From contig DVLU01000025.1 of NCBI GenBank assembly GCA_018715365.1, positions 1 through 38,569 of the forward strand: a stretch of 38,569 nt of DNA, given 5' to 3'. The position numbers were made by a program, and so were the translations under genes. Position 1 is the stretch's first letter; each line of letters begins with the position of its first letter. This stretch comes from Candidatus Ornithomonoglobus intestinigallinarum (GTDB lineage: Bacteria; Bacillota; Clostridia; UBA1381). Below the pieces are notes generated by a model. That model saw nothing but the letters and a program-made list of their open reading frames with translations. It was not told the DNA's origin and did not search any database. Below, in pieces: positions 15,663 through 23,966 of the stretch.

Positions 15663-16169
15663 ATGTACAAAGAACCGGCAATCCCTTTTAAGGGGACAAA
15701 GGCACAGGAGCTTGAGCTGAAGGACTTCATAGAGAGCGAAAAGTCGGTGCCGGGCGCGCTGATGCCAGTTTTGCAGAAGGCGCAGGAAATTTACGGCTAT
15801 CTGCCGATAGAGGTGCAGAGCATGGTTGCCGAAGGCTTGGGAATATCGCTGAGCGAAGTATACGGCGTTGCGACGTTCTATTCGCAGTTTTCGCTGAACC
15901 CGAAGGGCGAGCACAGGATAAGCGTCTGTCTCGGAACGGCATGCTATGTTAAGGGTGCGGACAAGATACTTGAGGGCCTGGAGGAGAAGCTTGGCATTAA
16001 GTGCGGCGAATGCACGCGCGACGGCGTATTTTCGCTTGATTCCTGCCGCTGCGTTGGTGCGTGCGGGCTTGCGCCGGTAATGATGATAGACGACGACGTT
16101 TACGGCAGAATGACTGTTGACCAGATAGACGATATACTTAAAAAATACACGGTAAAGCGCAGAAAGTAA
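15663..16169 (+). CDS. hydC: NADH-dependent [FeFe] hydrogenase, NuoE-like subunit (HydC/HndA type)
   Basis: The protein (168 residues) is a thioredoxin-fold [2Fe-2S] protein of the NuoE family and the small electron-transfer subunit of soluble NAD-linked hydrogenases. An N-terminal helical region (VPGALMPVLQKAQEIYGYLP, VYGVATFYSQF) is followed by the four cluster cysteines in CLGTACYVKG and SLDSCRCVGACGLAP. Length matches HydC/NuoE. It starts the operon, with hydB 12 bases downstream. A complex I subunit is excluded because the remaining nuo genes are absent and a catalytic [FeFe] hydrogenase follows. Confidence 0.93.
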   Translation: MYKEPAIPFKGTKAQELELKDFIESEKSVPGALMPVLQKAQEIYGYLPIEVQSMVAEGLGISLSEVYGVATFYSQFSLNPKGEHRISVCLGTACYVKGADKILEGLEEKLGIKCGECTRDGVFSLDSCRCVGACGLAPVMMIDDDVYGRMTVDQIDDILKKYTVKRRK

Positions 16170-16181
16170 GGAGGGACATTG

Positions 16182-18059
16182 ATGCTGACGATAGAAGAAT
16201 TAAATAAAATCCGCGACAAAATGAAAAATATCGTTTCCATGAGAAACGAGCACGCGGAGAATAAATCGGGTTACAAATATCAGGTGCTTGTATGCGGCGG
16301 TACGGGATGTCACTCATCGGGAAGCCAGAAGGTGCTTGACGTTTTAAACGAGCAGATAGCGGCGCATCAGCTTGAAAAGGACGTTAAGGTTGTAAGAACG
16401 GGCTGCTTCGGACTATGTTCATTGGGCCCCATAATGATTGTTTATCCCGAGGGCGCTTTTTATGCGAGAGTGCAGCCGGAAACCGTGCCGGAGATCGTTG
16501 AGGAGCATCTTATAAAGGGCAATATGGTAAAGCATCTGCTTTATGAGAGCACGGTATGCGAGGACGGCTCCGTAAAATCGCTGCAGGAAACGGATTTCTA
16601 CAGAAAGCAGCTGAGAGTCGCTCTTAAAAACTGCGGCGTTATAGACCCCGAGGATATAGAGGAATACATAGCAACGGACGGCTATCAGGCACTTGCAAAG
16701 GTGCTTACGACAATGACGCCGGACGACGTTATCCAAACGCTGCTCGATTCCGGGCTCCGCGGGCGCGGCGGCGGCGGCTTCCCGACGGGACGCAAGTGGG
16801 CGTTTGCAAAGGCGTCGGAGAGCGATCAGAAATATGTATGCTGCAACGCCGACGAGGGCGACCCCGGCGCGTTTATGGACCGTTCGATACTTGAGGGCGA
16901 CCCGCACACGGTGCTTGAGGCAATGGCCATAGCGGGCTATACAATAGGCGCTGACAAGGGCTTTATATACGTAAGAGCCGAATATCCCGTTGCCGTAAAC
17001 AGATTAAACGTTGCAATAGCCCAGGCAAAGGAATACGGGCTTTTGGGCGACGGCATTTTCGGCACCGATTTTTCGTTTGACATAGAATTAAGACTCGGCG
17101 CCGGTGCGTTTGTCTGCGGCGAGGAAACGGCGCTTATGACGTCGATAGAGGGCAACCGCGGCGAGCCGCGGCCAAGACCGCCGTTCCCGGCAGTAAAAGG
17201 CTTGTTCGGGAAGCCGACGATCCTCAATAACGTTGAAACGTATGCAAATGTCTGCAAGGTAATCTTAAACGGCCCGGAATGGTTTGCGTCGATGGGTACG
17301 GAAACGTCAAAGGGCACAAAGGTATTTGCTTTGGGCGGAAAAATAACGAACGTCGGGCTTGTTGAGGTGCCTATGGGCACAACGCTCCGCGAAATAGTTG
17401 AGGAGATAGGCGGCGGCGTTCCAAACGGCAAGAAATTCAAGGCGGCTCAGACGGGCGGACCTTCGGGCGGATGTATTCCCGCCTGTCATATAGACGTGCC
17501 GATAGATTACGAACACCTTATGAGCCTCGGTTCGATGATGGGCTCGGGCGGCCTTATCGTAATGGACGAGGATACGTGTATGGTTGACATAGCAAAGTTC
17601 TTCCTTGAATTTACCGTTGACGAATCGTGCGGAAAATGTACGCCGTGCCGTATAGGAACAAGAAGGCTTTATCAGTTTATAGACAAGATAACAAAGGGCG
17701 AGGGCGAGCTTGAGGATCTTGACAAGATAAGAGAGCTCTGCGCGCACATGCACTCAACGTCGCTCTGTGCGCTCGGCCAGACGGCGCCGAACCCCGTTAT
17801 TTCAACAATGCGCTATTTTGAGGACGAGTACATAGCTCATGTTAAGGACAAGACGTGCCCCGCGGGCGTGTGCAAGAGCCTTATGTCGTATGAGATTGTA
17901 CCGAAGCTCTGCAAGGGCTGTACGCTCTGCGCAAAGAACTGCCCGGTGGACGCTATATCGGGCGATGTGAGAAAGCCGCATAAGATAGACAGGCAGAAAT
18001 GTATCAAGTGCGGACTGTGTATGAAGAACTGTAAGTTCGGAGCAGTTATAAAGAAGTAA
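16182..18059 (+). CDS. hydB: NADH-dependent [FeFe] hydrogenase, NuoF-like diaphorase subunit (HydB/HndC type)
   Basis: The subunit (625 residues) binds NADH and FMN and exchanges electrons between NADH, ferredoxin and the H-cluster subunit. Domains in order: an N-terminal [2Fe-2S] thioredoxin-like domain (CGGTGCHSSGS, TGCFGLCSLGP), the FMN/NADH domain (GLRGRGGGGFPTG near residue 190, CNADEGDPGAFMDR), a [4Fe-4S] motif (ESCGKCTPCRIGTRR) near 480, and a C-terminal 2x[4Fe-4S] ferredoxin domain (CKGCTLCAKNCP, CIKCGLCMKNC). The ferredoxin tail separates HydB from complex I NuoF. The ATG at 16182 follows AAGGAGGG by six bases; a TTG one codon earlier is less likely. Confidence 0.95.
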   Translation: MLTIEELNKIRDKMKNIVSMRNEHAENKSGYKYQVLVCGGTGCHSSGSQKVLDVLNEQIAAHQLEKDVKVVRTGCFGLCSLGPIMIVYPEGAFYARVQPETVPEIVEEHLIKGNMVKHLLYESTVCEDGSVKSLQETDFYRKQLRVALKNCGVIDPEDIEEYIATDGYQALAKVLTTMTPDDVIQTLLDSGLRGRGGGGFPTGRKWAFAKASESDQKYVCCNADEGDPGAFMDRSILEGDPHTVLEAMAIAGYTIGADKGFIYVRAEYPVAVNRLNVAIAQAKEYGLLGDGIFGTDFSFDIELRLGAGAFVCGEETALMTSIEGNRGEPRPRPPFPAVKGLFGKPTILNNVETYANVCKVILNGPEWFASMGTETSKGTKVFALGGKITNVGLVEVPMGTTLREIVEEIGGGVPNGKKFKAAQTGGPSGGCIPACHIDVPIDYEHLMSLGSMMGSGGLIVMDEDTCMVDIAKFFLEFTVDESCGKCTPCRIGTRRLYQFIDKITKGEGELEDLDKIRELCAHMHSTSLCALGQTAPNPVISTMRYFEDEYIAHVKDKTCPAGVCKSLMSYEIVPKLCKGCTLCAKNCPVDAISGDVRKPHKIDRQKCIKCGLCMKNCKFGAVIKK

Positions 18060-18076
18060 CGGGAGGGAGCATATAA

Positions 18077-19813
18077 ATGGTAACATTAAAAATAAACGGC
18101 ATCAGCGTAACTGTGCCGGAGGATTATACCATTCTTCAGGCGGCGAAGGAGATAAACGTTGAAATCCCCTCACTGTGCTATCTGAAGGATGTAAACTGCA
18201 TCGGCTCGTGCAGAGTCTGCGTTGTTGAGGTTGTGGAAAGAGGACGCAGCCGCCTTGTTGCGTCGTGCGTATATCCCGTTGCCGAGGGCATGGAGGTATA
18301 CACAAACACACCGTCTGTAAGAACGTCGAGAAGGACAACAATCGAGCTTATACTTTCAACTCATCACAAGAAGTGCCTTTCGTGCGTGAGAGGAAACAAC
18401 TGCGAGCTTCAGAAGCTGGCGTTTGACTACGGCGTTGACGAGGACCGCTTTGCGGAGGAAGAAATAAAATACGATATAGACGATCTTTCGCCGTATATAG
18501 TAAGAGATAACAACAAGTGTATTATGTGCAGACGCTGTACGGCAGCCTGCAACAACGTTCAGACGGTAGGCGCAATAGGCGAGATAGGCAGAGGCTATAA
18601 AGTACATATCGGCTGTGCGTTTGAAAAGAGCATGGACGAGTCCGCGTGCGTCGGCTGCGGACAGTGTATAGTGGCATGTCCCGTCGGCGCTCTCAGCGAA
18701 AAGAGCCAGATAGACGACGTTTGGGACGCCATAGCGGACCCGAAGAAAAAGGTTGTTGTGTTCACAGCGCCGTCGATAAGAGCGACGCTCGGCGAATGCT
18801 TTGATATGCCGATAGGCACAAACGTTGAGGGCAAGATGGTTGCCGCAATAAGACGCCTGGGCGTTGACGGCGTATTTAACATGGACGTTACGGCCGACCT
18901 TACGATAGTTGAGGAGGCAACGGAGCTTATAGAACGCATCGAGCACAGCGGCACTCTGCCGATGTTCACAAGCTGCTGCCCGGGCTGGGTGAAGTTTGTT
19001 GAGCATCAGTATCCGGAATTTATACCGAATCTTTCAACGTGCAAGTCGCCGCAGCAGATGTTCGGCGCAGTGCTGAAAACGTATTATGCGCAGAAGAACG
19101 GCATTGACCCGAAGGATTTGTTTGTTGTCAGCATAATCCCGTGCACGGCAAAGAAATTTGAGTGCACGCGTCCCGAGGAAAATGCGTTTGATTTTACCGA
19201 TGTTGACGTTTCGCTCACAACAAGAGAGCTTGCAAAGATGATAAAGGGCGCCGGCTTAAAGTTTACCGACCTTAGTGATGAGGAGTTTGACGATCCGTTT
19301 GAAACAGGCAGCGGCGCGGGCGTGATATTCGGCGCAACGGGCGGCGTTATGGAGGCTGCGCTGAGAACCGCGGCCGACGTTATAGACGGAAACTCAAAGA
19401 AGATAGACTTTAAAGAGGTACGCGGCACCGAGGGCCTGAAGGAAGCGACATATACGCTCGGCGGCAACAAATTCAAGGTTGCCGTGGCGTCCGGTCTCGG
19501 AAACGCGAGAAAGGTGCTTGAAAGCATAAAGAGCGGCGAAAAACAGTATGACTTTGTTGAGATAATGGCATGTCCCGGCGGCTGTGTAAACGGCGGCGGA
19601 CAGCCCGTACAGGGCGACAGCGTAAGAAATTACGTTGATCTTAAGAAGCTCAGGGCAAAGGCGCTCTACGACGCCGACAAGAAGGGCAAGTACAGGAAGT
19701 CGCACCTTAATCCCGTTATCAAAATGCTTTACGACGAGTATTTTGACGCTCCGGGCAAGCATCGTGCGCACCGTCTGTTGCACACGCATTATGTGAAGAG
19801 AGACAGGTTCTGA
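18077..19813 (+). CDS. hydA: [FeFe] hydrogenase catalytic subunit (HydA)
   Basis: This 578-residue subunit reduces protons to H2. An N-terminal [2Fe-2S] domain (CYLKDVNCIGSCRVC) is followed by a His-Cys [4Fe-4S] domain (HHKKCLSCVRGNNC), a two-cluster ferredoxin domain (CIMCRRCTAAC, CVGCGQCIVACP) and the H-cluster domain. H-cluster motifs are TSCCPGW (Cys300, Cys301), PCTAKKFE (Cys356) and MACPGGC (Cys499, Cys503), so all ligands and the proton-relay cysteine are present. The residue before PCTAKK is Ile354, where the well-studied clostridial enzyme has Met. With hydC and hydB it should form a soluble, possibly electron-bifurcating, complex. The maturases HydE, HydF and HydG are not in this window. 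Confidence 0.96.
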   Translation: MVTLKINGISVTVPEDYTILQAAKEINVEIPSLCYLKDVNCIGSCRVCVVEVVERGRSRLVASCVYPVAEGMEVYTNTPSVRTSRRTTIELILSTHHKKCLSCVRGNNCELQKLAFDYGVDEDRFAEEEIKYDIDDLSPYIVRDNNKCIMCRRCTAACNNVQTVGAIGEIGRGYKVHIGCAFEKSMDESACVGCGQCIVACPVGALSEKSQIDDVWDAIADPKKKVVVFTAPSIRATLGECFDMPIGTNVEGKMVAAIRRLGVDGVFNMDVTADLTIVEEATELIERIEHSGTLPMFTSCCPGWVKFVEHQYPEFIPNLSTCKSPQQMFGAVLKTYYAQKNGIDPKDLFVVSIIPCTAKKFECTRPEENAFDFTDVDVSLTTRELAKMIKGAGLKFTDLSDEEFDDPFETGSGAGVIFGATGGVMEAALRTAADVIDGNSKKIDFKEVRGTEGLKEATYTLGGNKFKVAVASGLGNARKVLESIKSGEKQYDFVEIMACPGGCVNGGGQPVQGDSVRNYVDLKKLRAKALYDADKKGKYRKSHLNPVIKMLYDEYFDAPGKHRAHRLLHTHYVKRDRF

Positions 19814-19823
19814 TTATTATAAA

Positions 19824-19855
19824 GCCGCGTCAAAAGCAGCCGCTTTTGACGCGGC
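19824..19855. terminator. Perfect 14-bp hairpin after hydA
   Basis: GCCGCGTCAAAAGC (19824-19837) pairs perfectly with 19842-19855 around a four-base loop. There is no T run after it on the plus strand, so it may act as a pause or message-end stabiliser rather than a classic terminator. Confidence 0.6.
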
Positions 19856-19908
19856 ATAGTTGCAGAATATCTTTATTCAATTCCACACACACAAAAGGGG
19901 AGATGCGT

Positions 19909-20553
19909 ATGTTTACCGCCGATATGCACAGCCATACGTTTTTCAGCTATGACGGTTCAAATTCGCCGGAGGAAATCATAGAAAACGCAATCGCGCACAG
20001 CGTTGACGTTATCGGGATAACAGACCATCAGTTTTCGATAGGCGACAGGATAGGCGAATATTATGAATACATACAGCACTGCAAAATAAAATACGCGGGC
20101 AGAATAAAGGTCAGGTGCGGCCTTGAAATAGGCACGCGCCCAAAGCCCGATGACTTTATCGCGGAGGCGGCGCAGTATTTCGACTACGTCCTTTTTGAAA
20201 GCCTTGACAGCGCCGCCGCAATGGACTTTTACGAGTTTCTCGAATGGCAGCGTATGTTCAAATGCAGAAAGGGTCTTGCGCATACGGACGTGTTCAGGCT
20301 GTCCGCGCGCTTCGGGCTTGACGTTATCGCGGCGCTTAAGGAAAACGATATTTTCTGGGAATTAAACACCTCCGGAAATTACCCGTACTATTATGATTTT
20401 CTTACAAACGACAAAAAGCGTGAAACTATCCGCAAAAGCGGTATAACCGTCAGCGCCGGCTCGGACACGCACCGTGTTGAGGAATACAGGTTTAAGCAGC
20501 TTCGGCGCGCAAACGAGCTTTTGCAAAGTTTGGGCAATGAGTTTTTCTGCTGA
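19909..20553 (+). CDS. PHP-domain phosphoesterase
   Basis: The protein has 214 residues from the ATG at 19909, chosen because AAAAGGGGAG lies six bases upstream; an ATG two codons earlier overlaps that site. It has the metal-binding motifs of the PHP superfamily: DMHSHTFFSYDGSN at the N-terminus, GITDHQ, GLEIG, a later HTDV and SAGSDTHR near the C-terminus. These bind two or three metal ions and hydrolyse phosphate esters, as in histidinol-phosphate phosphatase (HisK). No histidine-biosynthesis gene is nearby, so the substrate is open. It stands alone between two hairpins. Confidence 0.85.
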   Translation: MFTADMHSHTFFSYDGSNSPEEIIENAIAHSVDVIGITDHQFSIGDRIGEYYEYIQHCKIKYAGRIKVRCGLEIGTRPKPDDFIAEAAQYFDYVLFESLDSAAAMDFYEFLEWQRMFKCRKGLAHTDVFRLSARFGLDVIAALKENDIFWELNTSGNYPYYYDFLTNDKKRETIRKSGITVSAGSDTHRVEEYRFKQLRRANELLQSLGNEFFC

Positions 20554-20568
20554 ATATTGTAAAATACC

Positions 20569-20594
20569 GCCTCTGCCGGCGCTGCGGCAGAGGC
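20569..20594 (+). terminator. Terminator hairpin after the PHP gene
   Basis: GCCTCTGCCG (20569-20578) pairs perfectly with CGGCAGAGGC (20585-20594) around a six-base loop; the T content afterwards is weak. Confidence 0.6.
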
Positions 20595-20630
20595 GTTCTT
20601 AATATTAAGATTTTGTTCACAGAAAATTCA

Positions 20631-20659
20631 TTGACTTTACAGTAAATACATGATATACT
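20631..20659 (+). promoter_or_regulatory. Promoter of citrate synthase
   Basis: TTGACT (20631-20636) and TATACT (20654-20659) are spaced by 17 bases. An 11-base palindrome TTTACAGTAAA (20636-20646) sits in the spacer and could be a repressor site. A leader of about 70 bases with a GGCGG/CCGCC hairpin follows. Confidence 0.6.
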
Positions 20660-20733
20660 AAGTTAAAAGTACACTTGGTTTAATAATTGGCGGACGCACC
20701 GGGCCGCCGGAAAAAGATAAGGAGGGACGCCGA

Positions 20734-22119
20734 ATGACAGATACGAGGGCTAACGAAACAAAGCTCAGGATGAGCGAATTTATACAGTCGCATGCCGAAA
20801 AATGCGTCGGAAACGAAACGATAGACAAATCGCTTTACGATAAGTACAATGTTAAGCGCGGCTTGAGAGATAAGCAGGGCAACGGAGTTGTAACCGGTCT
20901 TACAACGATTTCGGAAATTGAAGCATATAAAAACATAGACGGTCAGAAGGTGCCGTGCGAGGGTAAGCTTTTATACAGAGGCTATAACATATACGACCTT
21001 GTTGGCGCGGACGTAAGCGAGAAGCGTTTCGGCTTTGAGGAAACGGCGTATCTGCTGCTTTTTAACGAGCTGCCGAGCGAGTCGGAGCTGCATGAGTTCA
21101 GCGACCTTCTCGGAAGGCTCAGACGTTTGCCGACAAACTTTGTGCGCGACGTTGTTATGAAGGCGGCGGGCAAGGATATAATGAACAATATGACGAGAAG
21201 CATACTTACGCTTGCATCATACGACAGGCGTGCGGCCGATATATCGATACCGAACGTTTTAAGGCAGTGCCTTATGCTGATAAGCGAATTCCCGATGCTT
21301 GCCGTTTACGGCTATCACGCGTATAATCACTATGAGCGTGATGACAGTATGTATATACACCGTCCCGACCCGACGCTTAGCACCGCGGAAAATATACTTC
21401 GCATGCTGCGCCCCGATATGAAATATACGGAGCTTGAAGCACAGGTGCTCGATGTTGCGCTTATGCTTCATATGGAACACGGCGGCGGCAACAACTCAAC
21501 GTTTACAACGCACGTTGTAACGTCGGCGGGCTCCGACACATATTCCGTAATGGCCGCGGCGCTTTCGTCGCTTAAAGGGCCGAAGCACGGCGGCGCAAAC
21601 ATAAAGGTTGTTGAGATGATGCAGGACCTTAAGGAAAACGTAAAGGACCTTAAGGACCGCGACGAAATCGAAGCATATCTTAAGAAGCTGCTTCATAAAG
21701 AAGCGTTTGACAGGAGCGGGCTTATATACGGAATGGGTCATGCCGTATATTCAAAGTCCGACCCGCGCGCAAAGATATTCAAGAGCTTTGTTGAGAAGAT
21801 AGCGCTTGCAAAGGGCAGGGACGAAGACTTTGCGCTGTATTCGGCAGTTGAAGAAATGGCTCCGCGCGTAATAGGCGAGGAGAGGAGAATATATAAGGGT
21901 GTAAGCCCCAACGTCGATTTCTACAGCGGCTTTGTTTACAGCATGCTCGACATTCCGCCCGAGCTCTATACGCCGATGTTCGCAGTTGCGAGAATAGTCG
22001 GCTGGAGCGCTCACAGGATAGAGGAGCTTATAAATGCCGATAAGATAATACGTCCGGCATACAAGAGCGTGCTTACGGAAAAAGAGTACGTTCCGCTTCA
22101 TGACAGACCTGAAAATTAA
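20734..22119 (+). CDS. Citrate synthase
   Basis: The 461-residue enzyme condenses oxaloacetate and acetyl-CoA to citrate, feeding 2-oxoglutarate synthesis in an anaerobe. Catalytic residues by family pattern are His249 (LHMEHGGGNNST), His336 (GMGHAVYSKSDPRA) and Asp395 (NVDFYSGFVY). The N-terminal 40 residues are longer than in the type I enzyme and lack the zinc-ribbon-like extension of the enterobacterial type. GGAGGG precedes the ATG. A 2-methylcitrate synthase is the alternative, but no propionate genes are nearby. The last 47 bases overlap the 3' end of an opposing truncated protease gene, and no terminator follows on the plus strand. Confidence 0.92.
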   Translation: MTDTRANETKLRMSEFIQSHAEKCVGNETIDKSLYDKYNVKRGLRDKQGNGVVTGLTTISEIEAYKNIDGQKVPCEGKLLYRGYNIYDLVGADVSEKRFGFEETAYLLLFNELPSESELHEFSDLLGRLRRLPTNFVRDVVMKAAGKDIMNNMTRSILTLASYDRRAADISIPNVLRQCLMLISEFPMLAVYGYHAYNHYERDDSMYIHRPDPTLSTAENILRMLRPDMKYTELEAQVLDVALMLHMEHGGGNNSTFTTHVVTSAGSDTYSVMAAALSSLKGPKHGGANIKVVEMMQDLKENVKDLKDRDEIEAYLKKLLHKEAFDRSGLIYGMGHAVYSKSDPRAKIFKSFVEKIALAKGRDEDFALYSAVEEMAPRVIGEERRIYKGVSPNVDFYSGFVYSMLDIPPELYTPMFAVARIVGWSAHRIEELINADKIIRPAYKSVLTEKEYVPLHDRPEN

Positions 22120-23056
22120 ATATACAGCAAAAAAAGGCCGACAGTGCCGATACAAATTTGCTTGTCGTTTTTTTCGTTTTCATCGTCATAAACCTCCTTA
22201 TAAGCATCTTTTTGCCGCTTGCCATTTGCGTGGTAAGCGGTCTGTTTTTTCGAACCGAGGTCCGCGCAAGATCGAGGATCATCGCCATATAATCGTTTTT
22301 CTGCGGCTCCGTCAAGCTTTTGCAAACCTCATAGTCGCAGGATATTTCACATTCCTCGTCAATCTGCCTTGATACGATATAGACAAACGGATTAAACCAA
22401 TGGATACTTGAAACAAGCATGGCAAACCATTTGTACAATAAATCGCGACGCCTGTAGTGTGTCAGCTCGTGGAGCAGGATATAGTCTAATTCATCTTCCT
22501 TAATTTCCGTTTGCGGAAGATATAATATAGGCTTTATAAGCCCCACAATCAAAGGTGCGTCCAAAAGCTCCGTTTTTCGTACCGTCAGTCTTTTCGGTAT
22601 GTTTTCTAAACTGCACTCGGGTACAGAATGCTTTTTGATTGTCCGCAGAAACACAGCGTATTTTATTATCCTATACATAATCAGCAAGACAGCCGCCGTC
22701 AGCCATAAAAAACCCGAAAGCCGTGCAAGGCTGACCGGAATGTCTGGTATGTTTGGAACGCGGCTTTGCTCCGTTTCCGCAAACGCCGTATGCTGTGCCG
22801 GTTCCTGCCGGTTCTCCGAGGTTACAGACTGCTGCGTCTGCACCGATGTGTTTTCCGGCATCGTTATCAGCACCGGTTCTGCGGGCAGCGATACTTTTAC
22901 AGGCAAAACCATCGCAATCAAAACCGCAAGCCAGATGCAATACTGCCACCTCGGGGAAAACAGCCGTTTCGTCACAGGTTTAATGCACAAAAGCACAAGC
23001 GCCAAAACGCTTCCCGCTGCCGACATCAGAAGAATGCTCTTAAATATTCCCTCCAT
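22073..23056 (-). CDS. BlaR1/MecR1-type M56 membrane metallopeptidase, C-terminally truncated
   Basis: The protein (327 residues) has the architecture of antibiotic-sensing signal transducers: N-terminal membrane helices (about 5-25 and 38-52), a further helix near 113-130, and a cytosolic zinc protease domain with HELTH (His196, Glu197, His200) and the downstream EECEISCD. After the protease the next helix (KFVSALSAFFCCIF) begins, but the frame then runs into the antisense of the citrate synthase end and stops. The extracellular sensor domain of full-length BlaR1 (about 580-600 residues) is absent. It lies 12 bases after a blaI-type gene. No beta-lactamase or other target is nearby. It is either a remnant or a sensorless protease; codon use differs from the neighbours. 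Confidence 0.8.
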   Translation of the reverse strand: MEGIFKSILLMSAAGSVLALVLLCIKPVTKRLFSPRWQYCIWLAVLIAMVLPVKVSLPAEPVLITMPENTSVQTQQSVTSENRQEPAQHTAFAETEQSRVPNIPDIPVSLARLSGFLWLTAAVLLIMYRIIKYAVFLRTIKKHSVPECSLENIPKRLTVRKTELLDAPLIVGLIKPILYLPQTEIKEDELDYILLHELTHYRRRDLLYKWFAMLVSSIHWFNPFVYIVSRQIDEECEISCDYEVCKSLTEPQKNDYMAMILDLARTSVRKNRPLTTQMASGKKMLIRRFMTMKTKKTTSKFVSALSAFFCCIFNFQVCHEAERTLFP

Positions 23057-23068
23057 ACGGGCACCTCC

Positions 23069-23434
23069 CTACAAATCAAACATTTTGCGGATTTCGTCAA
23101 TGTCCTCCTCCGTCATATCCTCGCTTTTGAAAAGCGATACGGCAAGGTCTTTGACAGAACCGTGATACAGCCTTGACACAAATTCCTTCGTCTGCTCTTT
23201 GGTGTATGCTTCCTTGTCCAAAAGCGGCGTGTAGTAATTAACGCGCCCTTTCTTTTCGGACACAACCGCACCCTTTTCCTCCATTCGCACAAGCAGCGTA
23301 CCGACTGTTTTATATGCCCATTTGCCCTTTGGCAGCCTGTCGCAAACAGCTTGAATATTGAGCGGCTCGTCAGCCTCCCAAAGAATCTGCATAACCTCAA
23401 GCTCTGCGCCGCTTATTTGACCGCGCCGTTTCAT
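23069..23434 (-). CDS. BlaI/MecI-family transcriptional repressor
   Basis: The 121-residue protein has the N-terminal winged helix of BlaI/MecI (ISGAELEVMQILWEADEPLNIQAVCDRLP, then WAYKTVGTLLVRMEEKGAV and the wing VNYYTPLL) and a C-terminal dimerisation helix region. Such repressors sit on dyad operators and are cut by a partner M56 protease when a cell-wall antibiotic is sensed. The partner gene follows 12 bases later but lacks its sensor domain. GGAGGT precedes the ATG. Two palindromes upstream are likely self-regulating operators. Confidence 0.9.
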   Translation of the reverse strand: MKRRGQISGAELEVMQILWEADEPLNIQAVCDRLPKGKWAYKTVGTLLVRMEEKGAVVSEKKGRVNYYTPLLDKEAYTKEQTKEFVSRLYHGSVKDLAVSLFKSEDMTEEDIDEIRKMFDL

Positions 23435-23455
23435 ATTGACAACCTCCTTTTAACT

Positions 23456-23506
23456 CTTACACGTGTAGGTTAATTATACCTTACAACAGTAAGAGATATT
23501 TGTCAA
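23456..23506 (-). promoter_or_regulatory. blaI-type promoter with two operator-like dyads
   Basis: The perfect palindrome TACACGTGTA lies at 23458-23467 and a second dyad, CTTAC-NNNN-GTAAG, at 23480-23493. They flank a TATAAT box read on the minus strand (23473-23478). A TTGACA lies at 23501-23506, but its 22-base spacing is too long, so the exact -35 is unclear. The layout suits a dimeric BlaI-type repressor controlling its own operon. Confidence 0.5.
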
Positions 23507-23543
23507 GTGTTTTTCCAAAAAAAATTATTTTTTTATTAAAAAT

Positions 23544-23584
23544 AAAAAAAGAATCCCGCAGGACTGAATTTTTGTTCCTGCGGG
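23544..23584 (-). terminator. Terminator of rhaM
   Basis: On the minus strand CCCGCAGGA (23576-23584) pairs perfectly with TCCTGCGGG (23555-23563), followed by a T run at about 23544-23550. Confidence 0.85.
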
Positions 23585-23596
23585 TGTTATTGCTTA

Positions 23597-23911
23597 TCAA
23601 TCAAGATGGAAAACAGGGTGGAGGTCGATCGACACAGGGCTGTTATCGGGATTGGTTTCCATAATATCAGCCATAAAGTCCCACCATTTGCGGTTTATCG
23701 GAGTGTCGGCGCTCTTTGCCCAAAGCTCCTCGTCCTCTATTTCTATGTAGCCGAAGAGCGTCATTGTTTCTTCGTCGAGGAATATCGAATAATTCCTGCC
23801 GCCGTGCTCGTGAATCATGTCCTTCATTTCGTCCCACAGCTCGTTATGGCGCTTCTCATATTCTGCAGCCATACCGTCGTAGAGCTTCATTTTAAAACCT
23901 TTTCTGATCAT
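23597..23911 (-). CDS. rhaM: L-rhamnose mutarotase
   Basis: At 104 residues the protein has the exact length of RhaM, which interconverts the alpha and beta anomers of L-rhamnose before isomerisation. The N-terminal ferredoxin-like fold starts RKGFKMKLYDGMAAEYEKRH, with Tyr18 and His22 in the expected active-site positions, and the C-terminal NRKWWDFMADIM is typical. AAGGAGA precedes the ATG. It is a single gene with its own terminator; no rhamnose isomerase, kinase or aldolase is adjacent. The PL11 lyase 3.6 kb away could supply rhamnose-rich substrate. Confidence 0.9.
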   Translation of the reverse strand: MIRKGFKMKLYDGMAAEYEKRHNELWDEMKDMIHEHGGRNYSIFLDEETMTLFGYIEIEDEELWAKSADTPINRKWWDFMADIMETNPDNSPVSIDLHPVFHLD

Positions 23912-23966
23912 CTCTTTTTCTCTCCTTTTATACTTTTATATTAACGGGCTATGCCCGCTTTGATGC

